DNA from: Populus alba | Lineage: Eukaryota; Streptophyta; Magnoliopsida; Malpighiales; Salicaceae | DNA length: 64,000 bases | Direction of reading: 5' to 3' | NCBI RefSeq assembly: GCF_005239225.2 | Contig: NC_133296.1 | Coordinates: forward strand, 1-64,000 | Shown: one piece after another, positions 37,628 through 49,931 of the stretch | How positions within the stretch are numbered: position 1 is the stretch's first letter | Layout of the letters: each line of letters begins with the position of its first letter | The notes under the pieces: generated by a model | What the model was told of the DNA's origin: nothing | Seen by the model: the letters and a program-made list of their open reading frames with translations, nothing else | Databases searched by the model: none | Made by a program: the position numbers and the translations under genes

Positions 37628-38740
37628 ACCTTCACATTTGACTAGCATATTCTCTGGCTTTGAGGAGTTGAACCTATGTTTCTTTCAATCATGTGATGAG
37701 ATTTTGGGAGTTTCTGACTCTCTTCCTTTTACATGCATTTCTACTGAAGTTTTTGATGTGATACTTCACTAATTTGCCTTGCTAATTGAATCTTGCCTTC
37801 TCGCCTAATTGATGTGGTTTCAGTAATTTTGAAAGTTTGGATCCAGTACCAGTAGTTGAATGTGGTGGTTGTGACTATGCATTTCCCCTCTGATTGGATT
37901 TAGCTTCCTTTTAATGATTATATCACATCACATGTGCCCCTCCTTTTCCTTTTTGGTCTGGTTTTAGAAGATGAGCACAGCTACATGCACTCGTTTTGTC
38001 ATTTTCAGGCAAGAAAAACAAGACGAGAAACTATATGATTAAGCCGTTTGCATTGTTTTAAACAACTCTTAATCCACAATTTACACGTAAGAAGACCATT
38101 AACATCGAAGAAGGGGATGGTCCGGATTGTATTTTTCTTCCTTCTATAATTCATGCCTGCCTGCCTTTTCAGAAACTGATCAGTATTGCTTCAACTCTTA
38201 AAGCAAAAACATTAGGTGGCCTTCGTGATTTATTAATAATTAATAAATGGACAATGCTGCTGCTCCCCCCCCCCCCCCCCAACACTTTTTAATGTATAGC
38301 TAAGCATTATCAGCGAAGCAGTAAGGCATTTAATTAAAAATATTATGAAGCCATTACCCACCCGAATTGCTTTATTTTGCTTTGACTTTCTCGAGCAAGG
38401 GTTAATCTTCCCTTCCCTGTTTACGGCATGAACCCAGTGCACATCCACGTGATGTATGGGCTGGTGGAATGGCAAAATATTTCTTTAATTATTTCAATCA
38501 GGAATTGTTGTAGAGGCAGAATACACTTCTTTCCTCGAAATGTAATTAAGAATTGGTTTGGACAAAAAAAAAAATCTTGTCTTGGGAGGTGGTGGGTTAG
38601 CGAAGGTAGTGGCTTGCAGATAGGAAGAAGCCTTCTAACGCAAAACTACGTGTCATCCTAGCTATTTCTCCTCCTGTAAGCATAACATGCTGCTGCTGCT
38701 TCTCTAATTAAATTCCTTATCCTGAGAAATACATACATGC

Positions 38741-38781
<41 letters not shown>

Positions 38782-39056
38782 AAGCGTGGTTTATGTAATT
38801 GGCTAAAACAATTTGATGCTTTAATTAATATTGTACTGTTCAGCGGATTAATCTCCCAGATGAAGATTAGGAGAGGAGAGGTAGAGAGCAATGAAACTAC
38901 ACATGTTATTGATTCCCATAAAAGAAGAGTTACAAGAATAACAATCACAAAGAAGACCCAGCTGCTAGGCCCCAAGTTATAGGATTTATAATCCGTGTGA
39001 TCGAGACCTAGCTAGCTAGCTCCGGTACATGTGTTTTTAAACAAGCAATCAATAAA
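37628..39056. other. Intergenic region between GluRS and germin-like gene
   Basis: The two genes converge. I see no coding sequence. It contains a 16-base C run (38265-38280) and a (TG)n microsatellite of about 18 units (38744-38780). The regions nearest each gene should contain their 3' UTRs. Confidence 0.55.
38744..38780. repeat. (TG)18 microsatellite
   Basis: About 18 uninterrupted TG units. Confidence 0.95.
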
Positions 39057-39998
39057 TCACTTCTTAGGTGCGAACCTAGACTTGATCTTTTGGACCTCCT
39101 TGGTACCAACCTGGAAAGCCTTGGTCAAGACATTGTCAGGCACCGGTGGTTGGGCTGCAAACAATGTGGCACCAATTGTCTGAGTTCCTGCCAACTGGCT
39201 ACCGAATGCAGCAATGACTGCAGCTGGGACCTGACCATTGTTCTTCTGGAAATGAACCAAGCCTTTCGGGAAAGTAAATATCTCGCCCGCCTTGATGGTC
39301 TTTGGTATCAAAACGTTTGCAGTGGTGATGAACCCAACATCAAGTTGGCCTTCAAGGACAAAGACCATCTCAGTGGCACGTGGATGTGTGTGGGGTGGGT
39401 TCAAGCCACCTGGGGCATAGTCAATGCGGGCCATGGAGACCCCCAAGGTGTTGAGTCCTGGGATCTTCTGAACATTGGCGGCAGTGACCAAGGAGCCGAA
39501 GGTGTTGTTGGTGAGACCTGGTTTAGCCAACCCGGCGAAGAAGAAATCATCGGCTGTTATGTTTTCCTTGCAGGTGAAACCATTCACCTTCACTCCTGTT
39601 TAATTATATATCCATGCATGAGTCATGTTAGCAGCGCATGACAAAAGAATTGAAGGTGAAGGAAATAACAGGATCAAGAAGAAAAAAAAAAAAAAAGGGC
39701 AGGAGAGATGCAAGATAGATGAAGAAATCGAGTTGAGAAGGAAAAGGGGAAGAAGCTAGGGAAGTCAAAAGTCAACTCTCCCACCCAATACGCGTCATGC
39801 ATAATTAACTAATTAAGAAAAGGAAATTAAAATATAATTATGCAAGGAAGAAGAAGAAGAAGAAGAAGTTAATGAAGGAAAAGTACCAGAAGCAAAATCA
39901 GCAACGCAAACATCTTGAAGCAGGTCAGGATCAGCAGAACCGGTGGCCAAGAATGCCGCACAAAGAGTCAAGAAAAGGAGGGCCACCTTGGCTGCCAT
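39057..39998 (-). CDS. Germin-like protein (cupin), apoplastic
   Basis: Two exons on the minus strand, 39998-39887 and 39595-39057, joined at a GT-AG intron, give 216 codons, the standard size. A signal peptide covers about residues 1-22 (ends ATGSA). Conserved cysteines C31 and C46 would form the germin disulfide. The cupin fold shows both metal-binding boxes: box 1 with H106, H108 and E113 (PPHTHPRATE) and box 2 with H152 (FPKGLVHFQKN). These bind Mn in true germins. N49-I-T and N67-N-T are possible glycosylation sites. Germin-like proteins are secreted hexamers of the cell wall; some have superoxide dismutase activity, and oxalate oxidase activity cannot be inferred here. It lies between GluRS (convergent) and the MBOAT gene (divergent). 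Confidence 0.95.
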
Positions 39999-42900
39999 GG
40001 CCAGTAGCTGAAGAAACCAGCTAGAATAATAGGTGGCTTCAAGGTTGTGGATAAAAGAGGAGGGGGCTTAAAAGGAGGAGGAGAAAAGGATGGAGGTAAC
40101 AGCTAAAAATAAAAAGAAAGGAGGGGGCGATGTCTGAATTGGGGGGATTGGATGGATAGGAGAGAAAAGTGGAACAGATGCATTTCTAGTGAGAGCTGGT
40201 GAGGCACCAAGATGCCTTAAATCTATTGACCACAATTTACGTGCATAAAAATTAATAAAAATAAAAATCTTTAAAAAGTCCAAAAGACCTATAAGGAGGG
40301 GAATGGTGTGAACGTGAAAGCACGAAACATGCCTTCTTACACCAAAAGGAAAGTCATCACCTCAATCGCCGCAAGAGGGGTGTTGCCTTCTTCTTTGGTT
40401 GCAGGGTCTCATTCTTCTCTGTGGATGCGTGGACTCCGTCTTGGCCACCCACCCGCCAATATTTTTTATTATCGCTTTTCACAACTCATATCTTGTGCTA
40501 TGTTATCACCCTAAACTGTTCAAGATGTTTGCTTCTTAGAATAAATGAATATATAAATAAATCTTGAAGTTCGGTATTTAAGAGATGTATTACATCAGAT
40601 TAATTTGAGAGATTTCATTTTAAAAAATAGAGAGAGAGGGAGGGAGGGAGACTTTGTTTTAATTAAAATACAATATAGTTCGAAGATCGATATTCTCTAT
40701 CATTAGACTAGAAAAACAACATATTAATGGTAGTGATAGGGTCCCAAATTCATGGATGTCCATTTCCCAAGTTTCTTGATTAGCTAGGAGTAATTGCAGT
40801 ACTCGTGCTTCTTCTCTTTTTCTTTCTTTCTCTTTTTTTCCCTGCTGGTGATCTATGCAAAGAATATTCAAGGCTTTATATATATATGGATTAGAAACTT
40901 TATATTTTTTTGTTAACGCAAGATACCCTAAACTTTATATTCAAGGCCCAAGAGTTCTTATTGGCTGGAGAATTCAAACATGAGAACAGGAGAAAGCAAG
41001 CCCCCAACCTCCTCCTAGCTAGGTGATATCCACTAAACAAACCCAACCTGGTGAGGTTGAAACTGTATAAATCCAAGTCAAATAGCATCTCTGTAACCAC
41101 TATGCTGGAGAAATTAATTGTTTTTGTTTTTGTTTTTTTAACGTCAACTTTCTATTGTTTTATGCTGTAAGGAATCTATCCATGAAGTCGTCAAAGTGAT
41201 TTGATTAGAAGCAGCATGCATGAATACATGATCCTGTTTTGGTGTCCCTTTGGTTTACTTTGCTGTGCTAGCTGGCAGAGTACCCCTTGGGTTACCTGCT
41301 CAGCCTTTTATAGGCTTAAATCTCTAATTAAAACACCATTTAGAGTTTGTTTATTCTATTTTATGTACATATATCACTCTAGTTATGATCTTTTAGCCCG
41401 TATGATTAATGACTTCCCACTAGCTCCTTATTCAACGGATTGGCTGCTAAAATTACGATCAAGTTTTCTAAAGTGCAAGCAAAGCATCAACTGAATCAAG
41501 GAGAGTGAGATCATCACACACACCAGTTATGTCATGCCTTTGATCATTCCTATTCTTAATTCCATCAGTTTGCCCCCTTTATAATTCATTTGCCTCTTGC
41601 TTGCCCCTTTTGATCCTGATGTATTTCTCTAGTTTACTTGATTATTAGTATTTAAGATTATGTCTATAAAATCAAAGCCCTTTTATTCTCGTTAATTATC
41701 TCTCCCAGTTGATGTCTGTGTCCCTAATTATCTTCATCCATTTCCTTGTCTAGCATGAAGGAAGTTGCAGCGCTGCTCGTGCAAGAACACTTGCCTTGGT
41801 AAGTGCCCCTGGTAGATAGACCACGCAAGATGACTCCAAGAGAATCTTGTTTTGCTGTTTAACTGGCATGCTCAGTATTCCAACAATGTTCTAAGTACTT
41901 CTACCAGTTAACAACAGTACTACTGCCGCCGAGCTATAAATTGAAAGTAATGGCGGAAAGTTCAACGGCTATGTATTAAGAATTGAAATTCTCTTGGCAG
42001 TGTTGATGATCATGCTTAATTCCCAAAGAATGGAAACATCAACTGATTTATGCATTGAGCATGCCATCACACCAGCTATATGTGTTTTCATCATCTATGG
42101 ATAATATATACATATCATTTTGCAGTGCAGTCTGTACCTGCTTCCACTCACTACTCATTAATTATTACGATAGCATATATATAAATTTAAGAATTCTTGA
42201 CTGTTCACTTGATTAAGAATCTGTTTTTGGTATACTTTTTAAATTATGATTTTTTACTTTAATTCATAATTTAAAAGTTGACAAAAATGAGTTAAAATCA
42301 TTTTAAATTAAAAACATGTTTGATAAGAATGAATCAAAACAATCGTTTTAAGTATGAAATGTAGTATAAATGAATTTTAAATTTTGATTAAGGTTATGTT
42401 TTGTATGATTTTTTAATTTTGATTTAATATAGTTTTTAATTTTTTACTCAAATTAAAGTTATAAATATTTTTTGTTAGAAATAACTTTTGACTTAAATAA
42501 AAAAATTATTACAGAAAATTAAGAATCAAGATTTTGATTTAATTAAAAAAAATTATTTTTTAATGAACTCTAACTCATATTATATCTATTCTCTAAAATG
42601 TTGCTTTGAATCACTGTATACGTACTAAGCATACATCTAATTATTTTTATTTATTTATTTGTATAATTAGTTATTCATGAACTGCCATTTTTTGAATTAT
42701 GACTCAAAGATTTTCTTAAGTTATACGAAAAGGGTTTTAAATTAAGATTTAGATTTAGATTTCAATTTATTTCTATAATAAAATATATTTTATGATTTTT
42801 CTCTGAGTCAGCAAATAAATTTGTATATAATGAACATAACTTAAAAACTAATCAACCAAAAATCTCTGTTTATTTATTTATTTCTCTCAGTTAATAATGA

Positions 42901-43718
42901 ATCAACTTTCCCTTATGTTCATCATCAGTTTACATATATACTACGTAAAAGATTGATCATTGTTTTTTGGGATGCAGCTGGTATAAAAGATTTATCATGT
43001 TAACTTGAAATCCTTGTCTAAGTACTGATCAGGAAGACCTAGCTAGCTAGCTACCTATTACCCCCTGATCGATGCTTAGCTCTCTCCCTCTTTTCCTCCT
43101 CTCAGTTAGAATATTTGGATTTGGGGGATTAATTGCTCCACCAGTGATGCCCTTTTTCTTTTCTTTTTGAGAGTATATGCTAGATATGATTATGATTATT
43201 AACAAATCAATCGCTCAACTTCGACCACCTGATCTATCTCTTCTTTTTTATTCAAGAAATGAACTCATATTATGTTGAATGCTGAGCATGTGTGCGTAGA
43301 TATGATGGAGGATGATAGCGTTTGTTTGACCACCAGTATCATTGCAAAGTTTGCCTTCTCCCGTTGTAATTCCATACGACTCTGTTATACATATGAACGT
43401 TGTTGCCAGATACATAAATGGATGGGACAAAAAAGTATAAGGTAATGAAGGAAAAATTAAAACACAAAATCATGATGAAATGGTTTGCTGTTAAATGGGT
43501 TTGGGCCAAAGAAATGGACGGAAAAGGCCGTAGCTGCTGAGCATTGATGTGCTAATATCGAACCCAATTGTAGCGAAAGAAAATGAAAAAATAGCCAGGG
43601 AAGAGGAGCAGCAGCAGCAGCATTTGAGTTCAATCTTCATTTCCCATATTGTCTCTCCAATCCAATCGATGCCTTTTAAGTTCAATTAGTAACACTAATA
43701 ATAGATAGTGTGAGTAGA
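39999..43718. other. Long intergenic region, divergent promoters
   Basis: This 3.7 kb lies between the divergent germin-like and MBOAT genes and must contain both promoters. No coding sequence is recognised. 42230-42900 is AT-rich with palindromic pieces (AAATTATGA...TCATAATTT near 42240-42275), possibly a small decayed transposon. 41740-42000 has a more even base composition, so a non-coding RNA gene is possible, but I found no match to a microRNA I know. Confidence 0.5.
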
Positions 43719-46700
43719 ATGGCAATATCATCAACAATGAAGAAGAAGAAGGAGAAGGAGGAATACTGGAAGCGCAAAGAGCTCGTCTTTCTGGTTCTCT
43801 ATGCCATTGCTTTCTACGCTTTCATCATCCATCGATCTCTTCAACTCTCTCTCGGTACCTCTTTTCCTTTTCTTTATCATCTCCATCTCTCAAAGTCTCC
43901 TTCTTTCTCTTTTGTTGTTCTGTTCTACTGATTTTTTCTTTTTTCTTAAAAAAACAAAAACAGATCATGAATCAGAGCTTTATGCTTTACGCCCTGGATG
44001 GCTTCTGCCTCCTCGTCTCAATGTAATACTTTCCCTTTCTTTTCTGGGTTTCATTCCATTTCTTTTTTTCTTATGTCTTTCGATTACTAAAGTTTCAATC
44101 TTTAATCCCAGGATGTTAGTGATGCCCAATGGAGAAATTTCCGTGCCAATTTGCCTATTCTTTTTCTTGTCTTTGCTCTTTTCGCCCTGCTTGCTAATTC
44201 TTTAAGGGCCCTTTTTTCCTTGAAAGCTAAAGGAATGTCCTTTGTGTGGCTTCTCATTTCTTTGGCCTACCTCTCTTATCTTCACGGAGCTTGGTAATCT
44301 TCTACAACACTGCTGCTGCTGCTGCTACCTCGATTGCTTAATTGATTTGCTGATGTTTTGTTTTCCTTCTGTTTCACCAACCTTCTCCTTCTTTGCTCTT
44401 CTAGCGTTCTGTTTATCCTCTCAATTGCTTCCCTCAATTTTCTCCTCGTGAAGGTGCGTTTCCTTCCTATGACTTTTGGGTTTCTTGTTATTCATACCAT
44501 GATTTACTTTGGCATTGCTCGCAAAAAAATGATGCAAATGATTATAATGTAAAAGAAAAGCTTTGTTGTTCGCGTGGTCATTATAGTAGCGATGAGTTGC
44601 TTATCTTTTTATTGTCATCAAAATGGTCGAAAACAATACCGTTGCAATAATTATACTAGCTGAAATGATTATTTTTCCTTGTATGATCATTGTTTTTCCA
44701 GTAAGTATCTAATTTGTGCTATATTTTACTAGATTTGTCTTTCCGCAGATATTTGCACAGACAAAGTATTTCTCTCCTGTACTTTGGCTTTTCAACATAT
44801 TTTTTCTTCTGTGCAATCGTGTTTATGAAGGATATTCGTTCTCCATTTTTGGGTAAGTTATTTAAGGTTATATCTTAGTCATGGCCGTACACTTAGACAT
44901 CATGCTACTTCCACTTATTGAATTTGACTTATATTATCATAATGTAGGCAACAATGGGCATATTTGGACAACTATCGTGGAACTTTTAGATGGCACATTT
45001 GTTTTAATTTTGGTATTTTTTTTCTCACTCGTTCATCTATTGGGATTTTACTGCTGAATACGTTCTTAGAGGCTCAGGATGCAAGTGGGAAAAACAATTA
45101 TTTGGTGTAGCTGGGTGCACTTAAGAAAATTCTGTTTTTGACAGTTATTTTGCGAATGATCAGCTTTGGATATGATTACCATTGGGCACATCAGGATCCT
45201 CTTTTTGATCAGCAGGTAAACTAGGAGCATATATGTTTGGTTGCCTTCTTCTTCTTTTCTTTCTGCATATTTTGTGTGAAAGCTTGCTCTGTCTCAAATT
45301 ACATCTAATCAAACTAATGAATATGTTTTGCCTAGTTTTTCTCAAGTTCATACAAAAACGTAACTGCATTTGAAATTACATTTTCAAGCATGAGAACGAA
45401 GAGAATCTTTTTTTCCTTTTCTCTTCCTTTTTATTTTGATATTTTACTTGCGGGTGATCTCAGAAGCACATTCAACGTTGCCATACTTGTAAGTCTGGAA
45501 AAACATGCTACCGGCTCTTGCAGGTTAGTCTTTTGTTTAGCATGAGCCTACCTATCTAGTATCTGTTATCTACTGTTGCTATGCTTTGAGGGATTTCTTC
45601 TTCTTCCTCTTTTCTTGCAGTTCATAATTTTGCTTTTGCTTTCTAGGAGAGAAGTGTCCAGAAGGAGAAGTTTTCCTTTAGCATATACCTCGCCTATTTG
45701 GTATATGCCCCAGTTTATATTGCAGGCCCAATTATAAGCTTCAATGCCTTCGTCTCACAGGTTTGTGAATTTCATTTATATATTGTTTTCTGCATCTATA
45801 TTGTTGTTCAATTTGTATTAATGGCTGAGGTAGTTTCTACTCTAGATTCATATTAGAGAATCAGATAAGATTCCTTCTGTTGCTTGGGTTAGAAAAACTT
45901 AAAATTTTCACTTTCTCCATATTAGTATTCTAGATGTTGAAAATTTTCATCGCGTTTTAAGTGTGAACCTCTGTAAGAAATCATTCCCATCACATCCTGG
46001 ATTTCCAGTTTCTTACTTATGATATAATGTTTATGCAGTTAGATACACCTCAGAATAATTATACAGTTAGGGACATGTCCTGGTATGGGCTACGTTGGTT
46101 ATTCAGCTTTTCTCTAATGGAATTAATGACGCATCTATTTCGTTACAATGCTTTTGCAATCAGGTTAGAATTCAAGTATGCCCATCATGCAAGGATTTTT
46201 CAACATCCTGTCTAACTAAGAATTAATTGAAATTTTTTTTTTTTTTTGTGCTGATCAGTCATCTATGGAAAATGCTATCTCCTATGGACATATTCATCAT
46301 TGGATATGGGGTAAGATGACCTTTTTATTGTTACAAATTTTCCGTATGTGCATCTTTAAATTAGATCTTTGCCAAGGGGGCTTTTTTGTACATACAAACA
46401 AAATGTAAGACATGAAAACTTTATAAAGTGGACTGGAATGCAATTGCAACCATGAACAAAAAGATATACTGAAGCTCTATGTTCTACAGTAATGTTAACA
46501 GTAAATAATGAAGCATGCAGACTGAGCTTCTAAAGATCGATCCATTCTCAGTGTATTTAGAGGCTCATTTCTTAAAAATTTAAAATAAACCAATTTGAAC
46601 TCAACTATGGGCTCTGATATTTCTTTGACTTGAGCTCATACCAACTTAGGGCTCATATTATTGAAATGCACAAAAAAACTGGACATCATTTGTATAAAAT

Positions 46701-48894
46701 ATTAACATTCAACTCTTTTTTTTCTGCTTCCACAGGTCTTGAATTTCATGTGGCTAAAATTCTCCCTTATCTGGCGCTTTTTTCGATTCTGGTCACTGGT
46801 ATGTTTTTTGAAGTTTTTTTTTTATTTTGGTCCTCATTTCAATTTTTGTTTTTCTTGAACTGCACCCTCAATCTAGCCCCAAATTTTTTAGTCCAGTTCG
46901 TTTATCAATTATATGTTTTATCTAATAATATTGAAGGACAAACATATATTTTAACCACTGTTATTTCAGATATGTGGCATTGAGGCCCCTGAGAATATGC
47001 CAAGGTGTATTAATAATTGCTGCAACTTGGAGAGCTTTTGGAAAAATTGGCATGCTTCATACAATAAATGGCTTGTCAGGTGAAACTTGGTTCACTTTTA
47101 GCAAACCCTGATTTCACTATCATATGCATGCTAAAGGCTTTATAAATTACATTCAGATACATGTATATTCCTCTTGGAGGATCTCAGAGAAAGCTACTCA
47201 ACATATGGGTTATATTCACATTTGTTGCCATCTGGCATGATCTAGAATGGTAATCGTGGCTTCTATCATGTTTTCCCGTTTAATCACTTTCCTTTATCTA
47301 TTTTGTATACTCTTTATCTGACAGCTTATTGGTCATAGGAAACTTCTTTCATGGGCATGGTTAACATGTTTATTCTTTATCCCTGAAATGGTGGTGAAAT
47401 CAGCAGCGAATACATTACAGGTGATCTTTCTATGTGCTGGTTATTGATACAATACAGTAAAACAATTTGAAACTTACTTGCAGCCTAAGTGCTGGGGCAT
47501 TGTTTGCAAAAAAAGGCATTATACTCCAAGCAAGGATCTCATGCTCAAGATCCTTTTGGTAACAGTTTTAAACTGTGGTTATAATCACCTGTTCAAAACA
47601 CAAGATACACATGGTTGATTTCATTAACTGATTGCTCACCTTTGTTCAAGAGTCAATTGTAATTTCTGGCCAAGTTTACACACCTCTGTGAAATCAAGCC
47701 TACTTGCAATAAGCCTTGCAGCTGACTTGTGTTTCAGTAGCTGAACTTCTTGTTCTAAGAATGGTTTTTCACGTTCACAAATGGCTGATGTTCATACTGA
47801 TTGATTGAGAAGTGAAGATATCTTCCTACCACTCCATACCAAAGGATAAGTAAAGCAAAATATCATCTACCATTCTAGCATGGTTGATATCAAGGGAACT
47901 ACCCAAACCTCTAGAACTATGGTGACAAGATCAACTTCCAAAGGAAAGTCTTACGATGCATGCCATAGATTAGGCCTTTTATGGACAATGTGAAATGACT
48001 TGCTTGGTTGATTAAAGAAATGTGGTTAGATTGCTTTTGAACACTATTGGTATCTATTGATGGTGATTAGTACAGTGGTACATTACATAAAATATTGACT
48101 CATGATTAATTGGATGGAAGGTAGGAACATTAAGTACCACATAGACAATCAGATGAGGTGTTTGAGTTGTTATTTGAAGTTTAACTTTGTAAAATGCAAT
48201 TTTTTTTAGGTGGAGAGTGCTTTTGGGGAATTTCTTTTCCGAGAAATTAGTGCAGCCGGGGGTGCCATCACCATTACATGTCTCATGGTTTGTCCTTAAC
48301 TGTACCCAAGTTTCTGCAGATATGCGCAAATTTTTTACTCCAGATATTTCCTGGATTGTTCCCTTGCAATTTGAAACATTTCTTGGTTTTGCATACAATA
48401 GCGTTTGATCTGTTCATATGATGTAGGTGGCAAACCTTGTTGGGTATGTAATTGGGCCATCAGGCATTAACTGGCTGTTTTCACAATTTCTTTCAAGACA
48501 AGGTATTATAAGCTCCTCCTGCCTTCTATGCGAATTTAGAAATTTCGGTTTTTTTTTTGGGTACATCAAAGTGTCAAACCCTGGGCATTCATGAGGTTCA
48601 AAGCTTGGTTGTCAGCATTTAACCTCTTAACTGCTAGTGTACAAATTACTTTCCTGTCTATTTTCTTGACAAGCAATTTCATAATTGATGCAATGTTCAA
48701 TCTTACAGGATTGCCAGTAATGGGTGGTATGTTTATAACGTTTTACGTTGGGACAAAGGTAAAGGCCATGAACTCTCTCAAGTCTTCTATATAACTTGGT
48801 AAGCGTTTAGTCTTGGAGTTAATTCTTCATCTGAAACCTGATTATTTTGCAGCTTATGTTCCACATTGATGATGCCAAGCAAAGGAAGCACTAA
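43719..48894 (+). CDS. MBOAT O-acyltransferase, GUP1/HHAT-like
   Basis: Multi-pass membrane protein of the membrane-bound O-acyltransferase family, closest to yeast GUP1 (GPI lipid remodelling/glycerol uptake) and animal HHAT-type proteins. Nineteen exons join in frame into 536 codons: 43719-43854, 43964-44022, 44112-44293, 44405-44453, 44749-44852, 44948-45012, 45145-45215, 45464-45523, 45647-45760, 46039-46163, 46259-46310, 46736-46798, 46970-47079, 47157-47249, 47339-47420, 48210-48287, 48427-48502, 48709-48758, 48853-48894. About ten hydrophobic segments are visible. MBOAT landmarks are the SFWKNWHASYNKWLVRY block and the presumed catalytic histidine H424 in VAIWHDLEW. The start is the first ATG of the frame, followed by a lysine-rich cytosolic tail (KKKKEKEEYWKRKEL). 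Substrate in plants is not evident from sequence. It converges with FEN1. The last codons are tandemly duplicated into the 3' UTR. Confidence 0.93.
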
Positions 48895-48976
48895 ATTAAT
48901 TGCGTACGAAGTTGTTTTACTCCGCTAAGCAAAGGAAGCACTGAATTAAGAGCCTACGGAGGTCCTTTTACTCGGT
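48877..48976 (+). repeat. 50-bp tandem duplication across the MBOAT stop codon
   Basis: Unit 1 (48877-48926) contains the last coding bases AAGCAAAGGAAGCAC, the TAA stop and start of the 3' UTR. Unit 2 (48927-48976) repeats it with about 80 percent identity and has TGA in the place of TAA. The spacing, 50 bases, is not a multiple of three. Confidence 0.85.
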
Positions 48977-49931
48977 GCTGAATGCCGATTGGCAGATCAC
49001 ATGTACATTTAGTTGAGGGTTGAGGAATAGAACGTCGTGGCTACAGTAGGGTAAACCACCATATAAGATAATGATTGTAACCTTTTTGACTGATTGAGTC
49101 TCCAATTCTACTTGTAAGTGCTCTGATCTTGCTCCGGGATCAAATAGGAAACTTCAGTTTTCCAATTTGACGAGAATACTTCTTTTGATCAATGGCGATC
49201 CTGAGAGTTGCTTAGTTGGCAACATGCTTTCGTGATCTTGGCTTGGTTTACAGGAGCTAGATTGTTGAATATAAAGCAGCTTACGCAAGGTGGGGAAACG
49301 TGTTCTAATATACATAAACTCTCTTGTGAAACCATTTCAATTTAATAACACATGCCGAAAGCAAAGGTTTTCAGATTAAATGGTCGTAAGATCCATGAAT
49401 CTGCCCAAGAAGGGGGGGGGGTAAAAATTCATAGAGATCCATAGTTACAAAACTGCCAATCATACTGGGAAAAATTTGGAATTGCATGCATCCTGCTAGA
49501 AACAAGATGTTCTCTGATGTGAAGACCAGCAACCTGATAACAAACAAGAAATGTAAAGCTGTCAGGAGACTTTCAAGGCACAGATGCGTGCCCGCGCATG
49601 CACAGCTTAATCTTGTAGATATTTCATATTGTCACCCAAACAAGACGACTTCTGTTCTATTTACTGCAGAGAGGCAAAATCTGGTTTCATGTGATGAGGG
49701 CAGTGTAAAAGCAATAGTTCATGCATGACTACTGAGAGGAGAAAATATCCATTTGGTGCTCGCTGCCTCAAAATCACCTTATCTTGATAAAAACATAGCT
49801 ATATACACTGCCCTCAACACGTACCGAATGCAAGACAAAATCAACAGGAAGATTTTTCCACGTGCGTTTACCTGATTAGAATGTCAAATGCGGTCAAATC
49901 CATCTAATATGGATGTAATTATCCCAACCGA
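48977..49931. other. Shared 3' region between MBOAT and FEN1
   Basis: Under 1 kb separates the two convergent stop codons, so the 3' UTRs may approach each other. A run of ten G occurs at about 49411-49420. An 80-codon frame at 49486-49728 has no resemblance to a known protein and is probably chance. Confidence 0.5.

Noticed and set aside
38265..38280. C16 run as a functional G-quadruplex or i-motif
   Set aside because: A single homopolymer of uncertain length; no further support in flanking sequence.
39090..39641. 183-codon open frame on the + strand
   Set aside because: It lies exactly opposite exon 2 of the germin-like gene, has no domain, and reflects the codon bias of the real gene on the other strand.
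41740..42000. Possible microRNA gene
   Set aside because: No match to mature plant microRNAs I know and no long hairpin visible by eye.
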